DNA of 64,000 nucleotides from Dictyophora rubrovolvata (taxonomy: Eukaryota; Basidiomycota; Agaricomycetes; Phallales; Phallaceae). Positions within the stretch are counted from its first letter, which is position 1. Every line of letters starts with the position of its first letter. The notes under the pieces were generated by a model. That model saw only the letters and a program-made list of their open reading frames with translations, ran no database searches and was not told the origin of the DNA. Shown here one piece after another: positions 34,262-46,206 of this stretch. A program made the translations under genes and the position numbers. The stretch is from NCBI GenBank assembly GCA_029959195.1, contig CP114122.1:1364001-1428000 (forward strand), given 5' to 3'.

Positions 34262-36652
34262 TAATTGAGAAGCATAAGACGATTGCGGAGACGGTTGATC
34301 TGGCTCCTCCTCTCCAATCATGGGCATGCCGTTAGCCTGAGCTTTGACTTTACTCAGCACATCGGCTCGTCCGTTCGGGCCAGCAACTCTACCTGCAGCC
34401 TCTGCGTTCGCTTTAGCTTGACTCCTGCGACGAACAAGTCTGTCGTCCGTAATCTTCTCATGCTCAGATCTGGATAGTACCTGAGGTGAAGGCTGCGACA
34501 CGGCAGCGAGTCGGTCTGGTGCATCCATGTTCCCGTGAGAAATAGCCTACACAAAAAATGAGGCCTCAGTACAACAGCAATAAATCGAAAGTCGAGTAAA
34601 AGTCTGACAAACCTTCTCGTACCAAGCCTTAGCCGCTTCAATATTTTTAGGAGTACCGATTCCGACTTCAGCGTAATAACCCATTGCGAACTCGGCGCTT
34701 GGTAGACCTTTCAAAGCCGCCTAAAAATGTGAATAGATGTCGGTAGAAAGAACGAATGCATAAATATATATATATAAGTAACCTTTTCGGCAAACACATA
34801 GGCAAGATTTTCATCTTTTTCAAAGGCACCTTCAGCCCCGCAAAGGAACCACTTGGAAAGTGCCATATCGGCTTCTGCTTCACCTTGTTGTGAAGCGAGA
34901 CTTTTTGTGTATTGTGATGAGGGAGAAATGAAAACACATTGTTTTTAGAAAAAGAAATACTTACGAATACCATTGAACGCTCAGTAACGAATCAGCCTCG
35001 AAAGGAGCGATAGCATATTCATACGCGTGGCCAAGTTTGTACTGGGCGGGGGCAAAACCAAGATATGCAGCTTTCTCAATGAATTTTCTTGCTTCTGTCA
35101 CATGACTACCACCAGAAGGTATAAGGGCAAGACTGAAAAAGAGAGATTCGGGTACGGCGACTTGAGCAAATTCATTCAGAAGCAGGAGACCATAGACATA
35201 AGCTGGTTGAGGAGTTTCGATAGTTGAAAGAGTGGCGGCCTTGTAGAGGAGGGGAAGAGCTTCATTATGTGAAGGTGGTAAGCCAAGCTGACCAAGAAGG
35301 TGTGCCATGCCCAAACGCTAGATCCCCATAGTAGTTATCTTCGTAAGAAAAAAAAAACGAAAACGGATATGGAAAGTTGATTGATTGACTCACGTAAAAA
35401 CAACTCTCAACGTTAGCACGCATCCCACGTTCGAAAGAATCACGGGCGCGACTGATGTCACCCACGGTCTCGTAGTCTCGCCCGATTTTAAACCATGCTT
35501 TTGCCCATCCAGCGCGGGAGGCCGTCTCGAAATCACGGAATGCCTCTCGGGGACTACGAGGGACGACGTCTGAAGCGCAACCTGTGCTGCACAGGATACC
35601 GCGGAGGTATATAGCTTCTGGGACGGGTGGAGCTCCGGGGGCTGAGCAAATTGCCAGCAAAGAAGAAGCAGCGCTGTTCATAAGGGCTCGCTGCTGAGGG
35701 TCCGTAACATTTATGATACCTGTATCAGAAGGAGGATTGAGTCTATCTATGATGAAAATGACATCTCTGATCCAAGCCAGATGAGTGTGTTGAGTGGGAT
35801 TTTGGGGTAGATTACGCTGGACATTGATAAGTGTTTCAAGGTTGGGGATGGGTGCGGTGAGATCTGGTATTTTGGGTGTGGAAGGGTGACTTGGAGTACC
35901 GCGGTTTAAATTGAGATTCTCCATTGCTGGTGGGAGAGAGTTTGATGGTGGGTAGAAAGGAGGTTGAGCATACCCGATGGGTGGGGGTGACTGTAACGGT
36001 GGGACAAAACCTCCTGGGCCTGGACCTACACCGGGACCAGGCGCACCTTGAGGCGGCGCGTAAGGAGCAGCCGGGGCTCTGGATATATTATTGGGGTAAT
36101 AGCCGTACGACGATTCTGGACGAGCAAAACCGCCTGGATAACCGACGCCACCTGGTAACGGGCCAGAGGGGGGGGGAGGCAAAGGTGTAGATGATGATCG
36201 ATATGGATCTATGGGGGCATATGATGGACCGCCGCGAGTTTGAGAATAAGGGGGATGAGATGAATATGGGTGCTGTTGCTGGGGGTAAGGGTAGGACATT
36301 TGAGCAGACGGCGCCAAAGTAGCGTCGTCGAGTGTGCGAGTAATCTAAAATGAATGAGAAAGAAGAGTTTTTTTTTTTTAAAAAAAAAGCACAGACGAAA
36401 GAAAATGGAAGTTAGATTAAAGTAGCGATAAGTGAGAAACTGTCGGGCTTTAATATGTATGACACATACATCGGCGGGTAAAGATGGCATGATTCTTTCT
36501 GGCATCGGCGCAAACAACGGATGTGTCCGCGAATCGGGTCGATAGTTAGGAGGAAGAGGAGGAACGGGAGGTCTAGCGTTTGTCGTTGACTGGGAAGGAC
36601 GATGAGATGAGCTCAAATTAGGATGAGGAGGCAAGGGTGGTGGAAGTGACAT
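33770..36652 (-). CDS. CHS4: Chitin synthase activator, Chs4/Skt5-like, Sel1 repeats and CaaX box
   Basis: The N-terminus is Pro/Tyr-rich and disordered (MSLPPPLPPHPNLSSSHRPS, later YPYPQQQHPYSSH). A helical repeat region follows, with Sel1-type units: YLRGILCSTGCASDVVPRSP, WAKAWFKIGRDYETVGDISR, LGMAHLLGQLGLPPSHNEAL, AQYKLGHAYEYAIAPF, DMALSKWFLCGAEG, FAMGYYAEVGIGTPKNIEAA. The C-terminal third is Gln/Pro-rich with a polyglutamine tract and ends in CIIM, a CaaX prenylation signal. Yeast Chs4/Skt5 has the same plan, Sel1 repeats and a CaaX tail, and recruits and activates chitin synthase III at the bud neck. At least five exons were seen. It is the only gene in the window besides GFA1 with a direct link to chitin. 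Confidence 0.88.
34216..34262 (-). repeat. CAG repeat encoding polyglutamine
   Basis: A CAA/CAG tract of about 15 codons inside the CHS4-like reading frame, between two low-complexity segments. It is likely length-polymorphic. Confidence 0.85.
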
Positions 36653-37861
36653 TGGGAGGGTTAATTACGATGCATGTATGACTAAGCAAGGACTCGGAAG
36701 TCTGTGTACACACGGCAATTCTGAGTCTGCCAGTGGCGATATTTTTGAGTTGCTCTCTTTCCTATTCTCGCCCAAAAAAAGTACCGCGCAAAAAAAATGG
36801 CGTTCTTGTGACTCAGCGATTCGTTGAGGAGGAAAAGAACGTGCGAGCAGCTGCTCGGGGAGAATGAAATTTCTCTACAGGCATGGGAAACTGCGGACGC
36901 CGACCGCATCCAATCAAGGCTCAAAAATCAGGTTTTGATGAGTCATGTCCTGATAAATCAATCCCGTTCACAGATCTTCAGTGCACTAACATACAGAGAC
37001 ATGTATATGAAACCTTGTTAGATCACCACACCTGTCATATATAGGTTCTTCTGCTAACAAAAAAGTGCCATTGATATCCAATTTCCAAGTACTGGCACTA
37101 ATAGACACTAATACATACACTTAGTATAAGAAGCTCAATACGCGTCAACAACATGCCGGGTTTCAAACGTACTAACAATATGATGAAATTTCTCAGGGCT
37201 CGGATTGGCTGATCAATTTCATGACGTTCATCTCCTCAATGTTGTGGTGGCCTATAAATGGGGCCTGACCTGAGTTTCCGTAAAACCAGTTTTATTTTTG
37301 ACTTGACGAGCGAGGCGCCGTCCGCGAATCCCACCACACTAGACCATTTCTCACTGCAGCTTACCAGAATAATATGTTTGTTTGTTTGTTTGTTTCAATC
37401 CTTCCGGACCTTTGAAGGCCGGTTAGCAACGGTCCCTTGACATCGCAAAGGACAATATGCACAGACACCTCGTATAACGGTGTGTCCCTGATCATGAGTT
37501 GCCATGTACACTTGAACGTCATCCGAATAAGGAGTTTTGTACCCAAAGTGCGCGCGATATCGGAGTCATGGTGCAGGGTGCAAACAGCGGTTACCGAGGA
37601 AAATGAACAAAAGTACAGGATGAAGGGATCACGTTAGAAACCAAAAGAACAATGCCGACTTCCCTCAACTCAAGGCAATACCCAAACTTCGGTAGGAAAT
37701 ACTCTTCATGTTATATATCCACACCTTCTCTACCAATTACAAGGAAGAACAAAAATGTAACTACGAAAATAAAAGACAGTTGAGTACTCCAAAGGACCCG
37801 CCTATGTTAAGAAATAATGATAATAACGACATTTCAACAAACAAACGCAACTCCCCGAGGA
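36653..37861. other. Intergenic, CHS4 promoter and 3' flank of the secreted-protein gene
   Basis: 1.2 kb. It holds a (GTTT)n microsatellite at 37375-37395. No gene is supported. Confidence 0.55.
37375..37395. repeat. (GTTT)n microsatellite
   Basis: Five TTTG units in the intergenic region. Confidence 0.85.
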
Positions 37862-39355
37862 TCAATTATTTGAACTTGGGGCCGAAGATGCTGCGTCATT
37901 GCATTGTGTTTCTTGTTGGTCACATTGGCCCACCGAGAATCCCGCACCACTATTAGCCTGTCGATTTCAAATGAGTGACGTTGTAACCCGAGACTAAAGG
38001 ACATAGCTAGCTTACCGCATCCGCGCATGTATTATGCTGCACGCTACACGATCTCTGAAGCGCAGCAGAGAGAGTAACAAAAGAGTCGTTCCCTTCAACT
38101 TCAAATTCACGGCCACTTCCCGTGACTGCTGGTGGCAAACCGCCCACTAACCACAATAGTAAGTCAACTAAGAACAAAACACCGAACATCAAGTGGGTCG
38201 CTACTAACAAGAGCCTGTAAACGTTTGTAGATTTGCCCCTGAAGACCCGGAGGAAGATCCAGCAGAAGATGTCGAAGTTGAGGATGGCGGTGAAGACGGC
38301 AGTGAGGAAGCGACACCAGAAGATTGGGATGATGAAGTCGAAGAAACCTGCGACTGCGAAGTCGACGACGGCTGATCAACACTGCAGGCATCACTACCGC
38401 TTGGAATTGAGACGGCATTATTACTGCTTATAGCCTATAATAACACACGGGGGTTCAAGAACAGAACGATAAAAAAACAAAGAAAAGACGTATACCTGTT
38501 GAATCTCTTCTGCGGTTACATCTGGGACGAGAAGGTTCTGAGTGAAAATACAACCGACGGGATCGCTAAAAGAAACAAATAAATCAATCTATTTCTCTCT
38601 CTTCCAAAAAAGGTGATGAGATGAATACTAACTTGGCATCGTCACAAGTATTCCCTTTGCCTGTACTGTCATTCGGGTTCCCGGGCGCAAAGGTACCAGA
38701 CAGAATTGCTTCAGTAGCATTACCACCTATGCTGTTAATTTGTTGAGCAAGGGTAAGAGCGATAGCTTTGTTAATAGCCGCCGCGTTGGGCGAGGCAGGA
38801 TCTTGATGTTGCTGGAGAGCTGCTATCTCGGGATTGACAGCTTTTATGGAAGTGCACGGATTGGATGCCAACCCGACGCTCCCAGTATTCCGTTCCAAAG
38901 CCCGATAGATAAGAGCGGCTGTCATGCCTCCAACGTCTCCAGCGGCTTTCGCATTCGTGAAAGCCTGGTCAGCCGTGGCTTGTTGCAAACAATCGGTATC
39001 CTTCGAGGGAGGGAAGAAAGAAAAAAAAAAATTTTCAACAAGACTGTTATAAAATGAATTCTGCAAAATTGACTTACGTTTATAGACCCTTGTCCTCCCG
39101 CAGCGGCAGCATTTCCAAGAAGGCCAAAAACGGGGTCAACGATTTGAGCAGGGTTATCCGTGTCCAGGAACGTCTTGACAGTGGTAATGAACTGATCGTG
39201 TGAATGCTCTAAACAAAATTAAGATTAGTTTGGACACAAGAGCGAAAGGAGAGCCGCCGCCTACCCTGAGGTACTTCTTTACGAATTAAAGGTAGCCCTA
39301 ATGTCACTGAAATAAATGTTGCAGAGAAAAGCAGAGCAAAGCTTTTTGAGAACAT
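37862..39355 (-). CDS. Secreted protein of a basidiomycete-restricted family
   Basis: The signal peptide is MFSKSFALLFSATFISVTLG. Exons then read EHSHDQFITTVKTFLDTDNP, the central conserved block with ALIYRALERNTGSVGLASNP and AINKAIALTLAQQINSIGGN and FAPGNPNDSTGKGNTCDDA, DPVGCIFTQNLLVPDVTAEE, a Ser/Thr-rich linker (SSTSQSQVSSTSSSQSS), and a C-terminal Cys domain GGLPPAVTGSG, GNDSFVTLSAALQRSCSVQH, NTCADA, then NSGAGFSVGQCDQQETQCND. I know this combination from hypothetical secreted proteins of many mushroom genomes. No enzymatic function is known to me. The junction LQTFTGS-LGGLPP uses an intron starting gttagtag, which removes an apparent TAG. Confidence 0.8.
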
Positions 39356-41322
39356 TTTGTTTTTCAAGCAAAAGAAACGTTGAAATGGTCGCCGGCGCTG
39401 CATAGTGTAAGTTACATTCAAGTAAATTACTAGGTATTGATACGAAGCACTTACATCGTTAAATTGGAAAGAGAAGGGGAAGCAAAGAGTCCTGACTATG
39501 CAGGAAGAAGAGGATCCTACCCGAGGGAATTGAATGAGAAAACGTTTATTGTTCCTTGCCCTCATTTATAGGATTCTGGATGAGAATATTATGCAGAAAC
39601 CAGAAATATGTCGTTACCATGTCGATTTACAGTTCCTCCGAAATTCAGCCTACGACAGAAATTCCTAGGCAACCCATTGTATCCCTGCTTCGCCGGCGGC
39701 GGCTGTTAACGCGGTTATTTCAGGCCACAGATGTGAATGGTCCTTTGAGCTTGCTCATTGTGCGCTGGGGTTTTTCAAGCATCTTCGTATATATCATGTT
39801 CCTGGGTTCCTCAGGTTCGGCAGACCTGAGAAGCCTCCGGTGAGAACGAAGCGAGATGATAAGAGCAATGCGTTCTCAATTACCTACATGCACACAACGT
39901 TTTTTGTGACTTTTTTCTTGAGTTTAAAAAAATCTAAACGTGTTTGTTTCGCGCGTGTAACTCCGGGGTTGAACTAATTGTGAGGCCACACCGAGAGAAA
40001 TCGCGTAGCCAGCCAAGCCTCACCAGCAGCCGTGACAACGCCACAACTACCAGTCTCAATGACTACCGTTTCTCCATGAGCACCAGCAGTCACATCTAGT
40101 CAGAAGCCAACTTGATTGGTATCAAGAGGGCGAAGAAAACGTGTAATGAGCGTGGTAAAACCTCAGGTATTCATCAATTCACGGCTGGGTGCTGGCGCTT
40201 GGTGACAAAACCATAGCCTATAAGCTCCAAGTTTCGATGATTCGATCCTCTGTTAAACTCAAAAGGGATAGAGTCAGGTGGAAATATGTATACTCCACTT
40301 TTATTTAAGGGGATTAAAAAGTGTACTTCCATGGAATTTCAACATTCAGTTGAGAAGCTTCTTTTTGGAACTTCCTGTAGCTTCTGGAGGAGGTGGCACC
40401 TTCTCGTTGGATGCAGGGTGGAGGACCGGAAAATGACCTTTAATTATGTCTGAATTAATTTTTAGGGCGACACAGAAGCGAGCCATGGTTGGAGAGACAC
40501 GGTTTGGACGATGGGTGCGCGGTGAGCTTCGCTGCTCAATGGCAGGCCTTGGGACTAAAAGATGGGTGGAAAAACGTAGTCATTAATGAAGGAACGACGC
40601 CAGCTATGTACCCGGATATCCGGAGCTCCTTTACCAATAAAATCATCATATCGCTTTCTTTTTCTTATTGTCAGAAGTACCTTAAGATGCACGTCGCGCT
40701 CAGAGTTGTTGAGGACGTTTGCTATAGCTCATTGATCGGATCAGCATCCTTTGAGGAAATACTCGGGCTTAACACTTAAGACTGATGAAGATAAATACAA
40801 TGGTACTCGGGGGAGGCCACCGGTTTAAAACCATGAGTCACTAAAGGGGACCTGTCCGTGTTATAGTTAGATGTTCCGGACCCTGACTGCATGACCGAAG
40901 GATAGATGTGGATAAGAAAACGAATACTATGTTAGCGATCTACACTGACTGGGTCGAGCAGCTTGAACAACTATATAGAACTGAATGCAAATCTCAGAAT
41001 TTGATGCAATCTGTCAAGTGGTTTGGTAATACCAAGAAGGGAACATCTGTATACGGATTGTCACATGTCACTAATCACGTGATATTAGTGACAGCAGAGC
41101 CATTGAGAGACACCAACAGGAAACGCATCCCTATAGTTCGGTCAGAGACACATGATGTACATGAGCGTCCATTTCTACATTTCAATCTTCGATCACCACC
41201 TAGCTCTGCAAGTTCGCTTTCTACCTTCCCAGTCGTCTGACAACACACCTCACATCCAATCCCTTGAATTCAGTTGACATAAAGGTTCACGAAGGCCTTA
41301 GGGCTCATTAGCTATATCATCA
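39356..41322. other. Gene-poor 2 kb region upstream of the second RING gene
   Basis: Divergent 5' flanks of the secreted-protein gene and the RING copy 2 gene. ORFs of up to 110 codons have no recognisable content. It contains the palindrome at 41066-41093. Confidence 0.5.
41066..41093. promoter_or_regulatory. 28-bp palindrome with a central CACGTG
   Basis: TGTCACTAAT is followed by CACGTGAT and then ATTAGTGACA. The outer ten bases on each side are exact reverse complements, and CACGTG, the core site of bHLH factors such as Pho4/Cbf1, lies in the middle. The element is about 230 bp upstream of the RING copy 2 start. That a factor binds it is inference. Confidence 0.55.
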
Positions 41323-42211
41323 ATGGCAGACGATACCTTCGACGACCCGCTACCGATGGAATACTTTGGCTCGAGGCCATATGATTATGAGGAGATTTCA
41401 TATTCCAGACCACGACCGACTCGACGTTTATTCGCTCGATATAGTCCCTTATTGTTGCAGGAAATGAACGACGCAATCGCAACGAACTGGGATTGTGGCA
41501 TTTGGTGAATTCGTTTACTCTCCTCCCCCAAAGTCTCAAAACTCAAGTCCTATTAATATTATTCTCAAGTTCGGATACAGCAACAGACCCTTGTGTCACC
41601 AGATGTGGTCATCTTTTTTGTCAGAAAGAGTTGTTACAGGTGAGACAGTAACCTACCAATCGCACCAACAGCCACCGATTGACTACCCCCCCCCCTCTCC
41701 TACTACATTTGTCACACAACAGTGGTTCGAGTCCGACGCCAGTTGTCCGCGATGTAAGATCCCGTGCTCGCCCTCGACTGATGCGATGCCCGTTTTCGCA
41801 AGGGATTGGACATCGCCGTTTATGCCCCCGCGCTCGCCGTCACCGTTACCTCCACGCCGAGACAGCCTGTCGCCGTCAGGCCAGTCAAGTAGTCTTTCAA
41901 GTCGACAGTCAGAACTAGACGATACAACCCCCGCAATTTATGAGAAATCATCGGGATCACCTACTCCCACTCAACCTTCAGACGCCCATTTATTACTTCT
42001 CGGTCGAGATCGTCCGTCGTCATTAGGCATTGCTTCAGGGTCAAAGTCCGTCCAGAAGTCTCCGTCGACACCCGCCCTTCCACCTGTCCACAGCGACTCA
42101 CCGTATACCCACCTGCATCCTCTGGCTGTATCAGACATTGCTGCGCATTATGGCAGTATCACGTTACGAGTTCTTGGTCTCCTGATCTTGTTATTTGCAT
42201 TATTACGCTGA
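41323..42211 (+). CDS. Membrane-anchored RING finger E3 ligase (copy 2)
   Basis: Exons 41323-41504, 41570-41639 and 41723-42211 give about 246 residues. The RING is again split over three exons: NWDCGIC, then SDTATDPCVTRCGHLFCQKE, then WFESDASCPRCKIPC. A long Ser/Pro-rich linker (SPSPLPPRRDSLSPSGQSSS) leads to a C-terminal hydrophobic anchor, ITLRVLGLLILLFALLR. Compared with copy 1 (14554-15456), exon 2 is exactly 70 nt in both, phases match, and the motifs DCGIC, DPxVTRCGHxFC and LRVLGL are shared. This copy lacks the N-terminal membrane helix of copy 1, and its RING has CPRC instead of CPIC. Substrates are unknown. Confidence 0.82.
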
Positions 42212-42912
42212 TTATTATTCTCTTGTTGCATTGGCTTGTTTTCATTATGCATTGTATTTGATAGAATGTTATCCTGATCATCTATAAAAAGTGTTAGTAC
42301 AGGAACATTACTGGCGTCGGCCGATCGTATTACATAGTTGGTCCAATTAGGAGGCCATTCGCATCTTCTTTCGGAGTCAATATATTCATCCGGATTATTT
42401 CGGGGGTGGTGAAAGACCATAATGGTTCTTGAAAGGTACGGCTTATTATGGCGCAACGGATCGCTAGACGATCGAACGCGTCATGTCGGCATCTTAGGTC
42501 CAGGGCACCATAACTTGAAACAGACTAGTCCACGTTCAAGGTACGTACAAGGATACGTGTAGTGCATGTAATATGTGTAAATTCTATGAAAAGCGGCCTC
42601 AGTGGGCATCATAAAAAATACTAGCCTAATCCACGCTTCACGCGTACAGTCATTTCGCCTGGACCTCGGGCAAATCAAGCACTTCTACATATGATGCTTC
42701 TCGTTCACAAATCCTCCGAAATTCGTAGCTTGAATGAATTGGATAATGGTTTTATTACTAACAAGTGGATTAGTTTAAGCCGAAATAGTCGGAACCACGG
42801 GTAAGATGGTCAGGATGATGACATGTCAAACGTCCGAATTTTTCTCGCAGCTAACATTGGTCTTGAGAAGAAAAACTATTGGCTAAATATTTTGATACTG
42901 CTCGCAAAATCT
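42212..42912. other. Intergenic between convergent genes
   Basis: 700 bases between the RING copy 2 stop and the NUP84 stop. A 102-codon Asn-rich minus-strand ORF (42148-42456) lies over the RING 3' end and is not called. Confidence 0.5.
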
Positions 42913-45900
42913 CTACATTGCTAATATGCGGAAAGGATCTGATCCGTTGGCATTCAAACCTTCAATAAAGGCATCGTTGATACATTGCAAATACTCAGGC
43001 AAACGGTTGCCATATGGATTTTGAAAAGCATCGTATAGCTCGAACCGCGAATCCGCGACAACATTGGCCAACAGTAAAGCGAAACGAACATTGCTGAATT
43101 GTTTTTTTTCCAAACAGTCAGGTTTATCATCAAAAGACGGATAGTAGGCGATACTTACCGAGGAACAACAGAACGTGACTCTTGTAGTGCACGGTGTAGC
43201 CTAATAATAAGCTCTGGGACGTACATTTCGCGGATTCGCAATAGTTCATCATGACGTGTTCGTTCTGATCCGTCTGTCTTCAATTCTTCGATCTGAAGCC
43301 ATCCATTCGTGAGTACGTCTATTGTCAATTCACGAGCTTTCTCTAAAGCAGCCTGTTACAGAATCTCAGTTAGGAACATACCCAGATAGTGTTAAATTCG
43401 AACCTCATATTTTCCGCTTTCGCGTTCTCTGGTATGAGTATCTACTTCGGGCCTTGTAAGTTGGGCGGCATAGTGCTCTGCCAAACTTAAAGCTGACCAT
43501 GCAGCAAAGAATCTCTCGAAGTGAAGGTATTCATAACGGTCCGATGGACTGCCGGGAGGATCATCCCTCAGGGAAGGCGGACGCCGTTCCCGAATTTCAT
43601 GACAAGCGTATAATTTTCCAGAAGCTATCAATAATAAAGAATGTCAGTTTTCAGTCCCAATAGGAAGGAAAAGCCCAATTAATACCTAGGAAGTAACGTG
43701 TGACAATATTGAATTGTATTATTGCATGTCGGTAGGTATCTTCTTGGAAAGATAACCAATCTATAGCATTAATGAGAGCTTGTTCAGGGTCACTGAGTTT
43801 TCGCGGATCAGAAAAGATCGAAGGATAAGGCGTTGAAAGTTTAGGCAATGCCTGTGTGGAATGTGGAAATTATCAATAAATGAATTGCGAATGACAGTAA
43901 TGACTAACCTTAAAGGCTCGCTCTCGGCACAGATCCGCTGCATTCAAAGCAACTTGTACCACGTCCAAACCATAGTCGCGAGCGCGGAAAAGAGCATCAC
44001 GCCGCTCGAATGCTGATGTTGAAATAGGTAAATCACCAAGGAATAGCGCATAGCGTGAAACAGCATTATCGCCCAAGGCTGCAGCGTATTGCGCAATAAG
44101 GCCTGTTTGTCCTTGTTCCTAATGAGTCGCCTCACATTGAGAATTGATAAAAATGAGGGGGGCGGAAAAAGAAACTGACCTGCAGAACGGACACATAGGC
44201 CTCTAAGATGGTTTGCGAAGCAAGTGGGTCGACATCAATATCGATATACTTGAAAAAGAGGCACAGATGGGCAAAGAAACGGGTCAAACGGGCATATCTG
44301 CAAAAGCGTCAAGAAGGGAGGAAACAAATGAAAGTGAACACCATACTCGTAAGTATCGCGGGGCAGTTCCTGGGAAACTAGACACATAGCAAAATCTTTT
44401 AATAAAACATCGGCTTGATCCATGATCACTCGCAACTGGGTTACATGGAAGGGATCGCCAGCGCTAGGCCTAAGCTTGAAATTAACCAGTGTTTCTTCAA
44501 GAATTGGCATAGTTACCCTTCTTCTACATTAATATCAGCCATCTTACTGAGTACTTCTCTCATCTCCTCAACCGCCGATGCTCCAAAATCAGCTGTTCCT
44601 TGCAAATCATTTTCTCCAGATTCATTTTTCCCTATATCCCAAAAATTAGGACCTTGGCGTGTCAGTCCTTCGGAGACATTTTCTTCTAAAAGCGTCGCAA
44701 CTCGTGCCCATAGATGGTCTTTCCATGTTTTGCATGCCTCTTTAACTAAGACGGCTAGGGTTTTACGAGATGGTGCAAGCGCTGCGCAGAGTACTCGTTC
44801 CGACATTGCCAAATTGGTCTGTAAGTAAAATATCAAGCTTATATCCCGCGAAAAAGAACCGTGCACATACGTCAAGGGCCGCTGTAATACATGTCTTTTT
44901 CCATAACCGCCGACGTTTGTTACCCAAAACTTCCACCGCAGTATCCTCATTAAGAGCATCTTCCGAATTAGCTAGTCGATAGTGAGTGTAAACCTATGAA
45001 AGAAAATGACGAAAATCATACACAAAGTTGTCCAATCGAAAAACCTATAACCCTGCAAGACGGCTGATAGCCACGGACGGTGCGCTGAACGACATAAGTC
45101 CATAGCTTGCTCGCTTTGACCTGCGCGTATATAGGTGAACAGGGAATGTAGCAAGGCTTTTTCATAGGCCTGTGAGAGACGTCCAATCTTAGTTCATCTG
45201 CTTTGATACACAAGGCAAGGTATTTACCGCGTCTTCTCCAGCCAGACTCGATCCAGGCTCCCTAATAGTCACGTCAGGATCGAGCTCCTTTACAAGATTT
45301 GCTTGACGACTTGGCGAACCAACTCGTTGACCGTGTAAAATGTTGAGACGCGTAAAATTTCGATATGCGGTGGCACTTTCGACAGGTTGTGGGGGCGGCG
45401 CTGTGTCTTGTAACCATTCTCGAGTAACCAGGAGTTCTGTGAGAACTGGAGAGTTATGGATTAGATGGTTAACGAGTGTTCTAGGTGTCGAAAATGGGTT
45501 GGTTTGCACAAGTTCAGAAGGCGTCGAAAGCTGGGGAACGACTGTCTTCCGAGCACTGGAAAACAAGTAAGTAGCTGAATAATAAGAAACGCAAGCGGGA
45601 CACACCCATATATATTCTGTAGTAAATCCCAGGTATCTCGCTCTAGTTTTAAAGATTGAATATCTTCATCATCCATATTCGACTCCCTTCCTAACAATTC
45701 AGCATGGTTGATTCTGCGTCACGTCAACAACAGAACGCGTTGAAAAGAAGGTTCTTCTACACCTACACTTTCTGACAAGCGACGCGCAATTTTGGAGCAA
45801 ACCCGTTGTTGGTATCGAAAATACTGCTTAAATCTCCGTTGGCATCTTTAATCGAACGGAAGATATGCGCGTAGGCTGAGTACAGTGAATCAGCCATCTG

Positions 45901-45960
45901 AGGGAGTGACGAAATTCGAAGTCCGTCACTCCGGGTACTACCACTCCATAATAGAGCCAA
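42913..45960 (-). CDS. NUP84: Nucleoporin Nup84/Nup107, Y-complex scaffold
   Basis: About a dozen exons. Segments in order: MADSLYSAYAHIFRSIKDAN, ERDTWDLLQNIY, VTREWLQDTAPPPQPVESAT, YEKALLHSLFTYIRAGQSEQ, AMDLCRSAHRPWLSAVLQGY, CKTWKDHLWARVATLLEENV, ARLTRFFAHLCLFFKYIDID, LIAQYAAALGDNAVSRYALF, ALINAIDWLSFQEDTYRHAI, and a last exon with FALLLANVVADSRFELYDAF. These align in order with vertebrate Nup107 landmarks (LWKTCWR-like, LTHLILFFRTLGL-like, VAQYALFLE-like, IDWLVFD-like). Nup84 is an all-helical ACE1 protein in the Y-complex coat of the nuclear pore. The start may be at 45960 or at the internal ATG of MADSLYSAY near 45897. Confidence 0.87.
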
Positions 45961-46206
45961 AGTAGATAAAGTAGAGCCGTCCTCGACTCAGAGTGTCATG
46001 CGTGCCACATTTCAATAGCATTAAAAAAAACCCACAAATCAACGAAAGCTTCTTTGAAATATTCGCAAAAGTTGTCATTAGACTATGCGCGCGCAGCTTT
46101 GCTCGTCTGTGGAGTCAGACTTCTATACAAGAAACACAGCCACCTTTATTTCTTCTCCTTGCTAATGATACATCCTATTTGACCCTATAAGAAGTCCCGT
46201 GTTGTT

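Noticed and set aside
38164-38433. Arg/Leu-rich and Lys/Arg-rich ORFs on both strands
   Set aside because: They are out-of-frame readings of the Ser-rich linker exon of the secreted protein.
41505-41569. Two very short introns in the second RING gene
   Set aside because: A single 65-nt intron from gtgaattc to ttctcaag gives the same 70-nt middle exon and phase as in the paralog.
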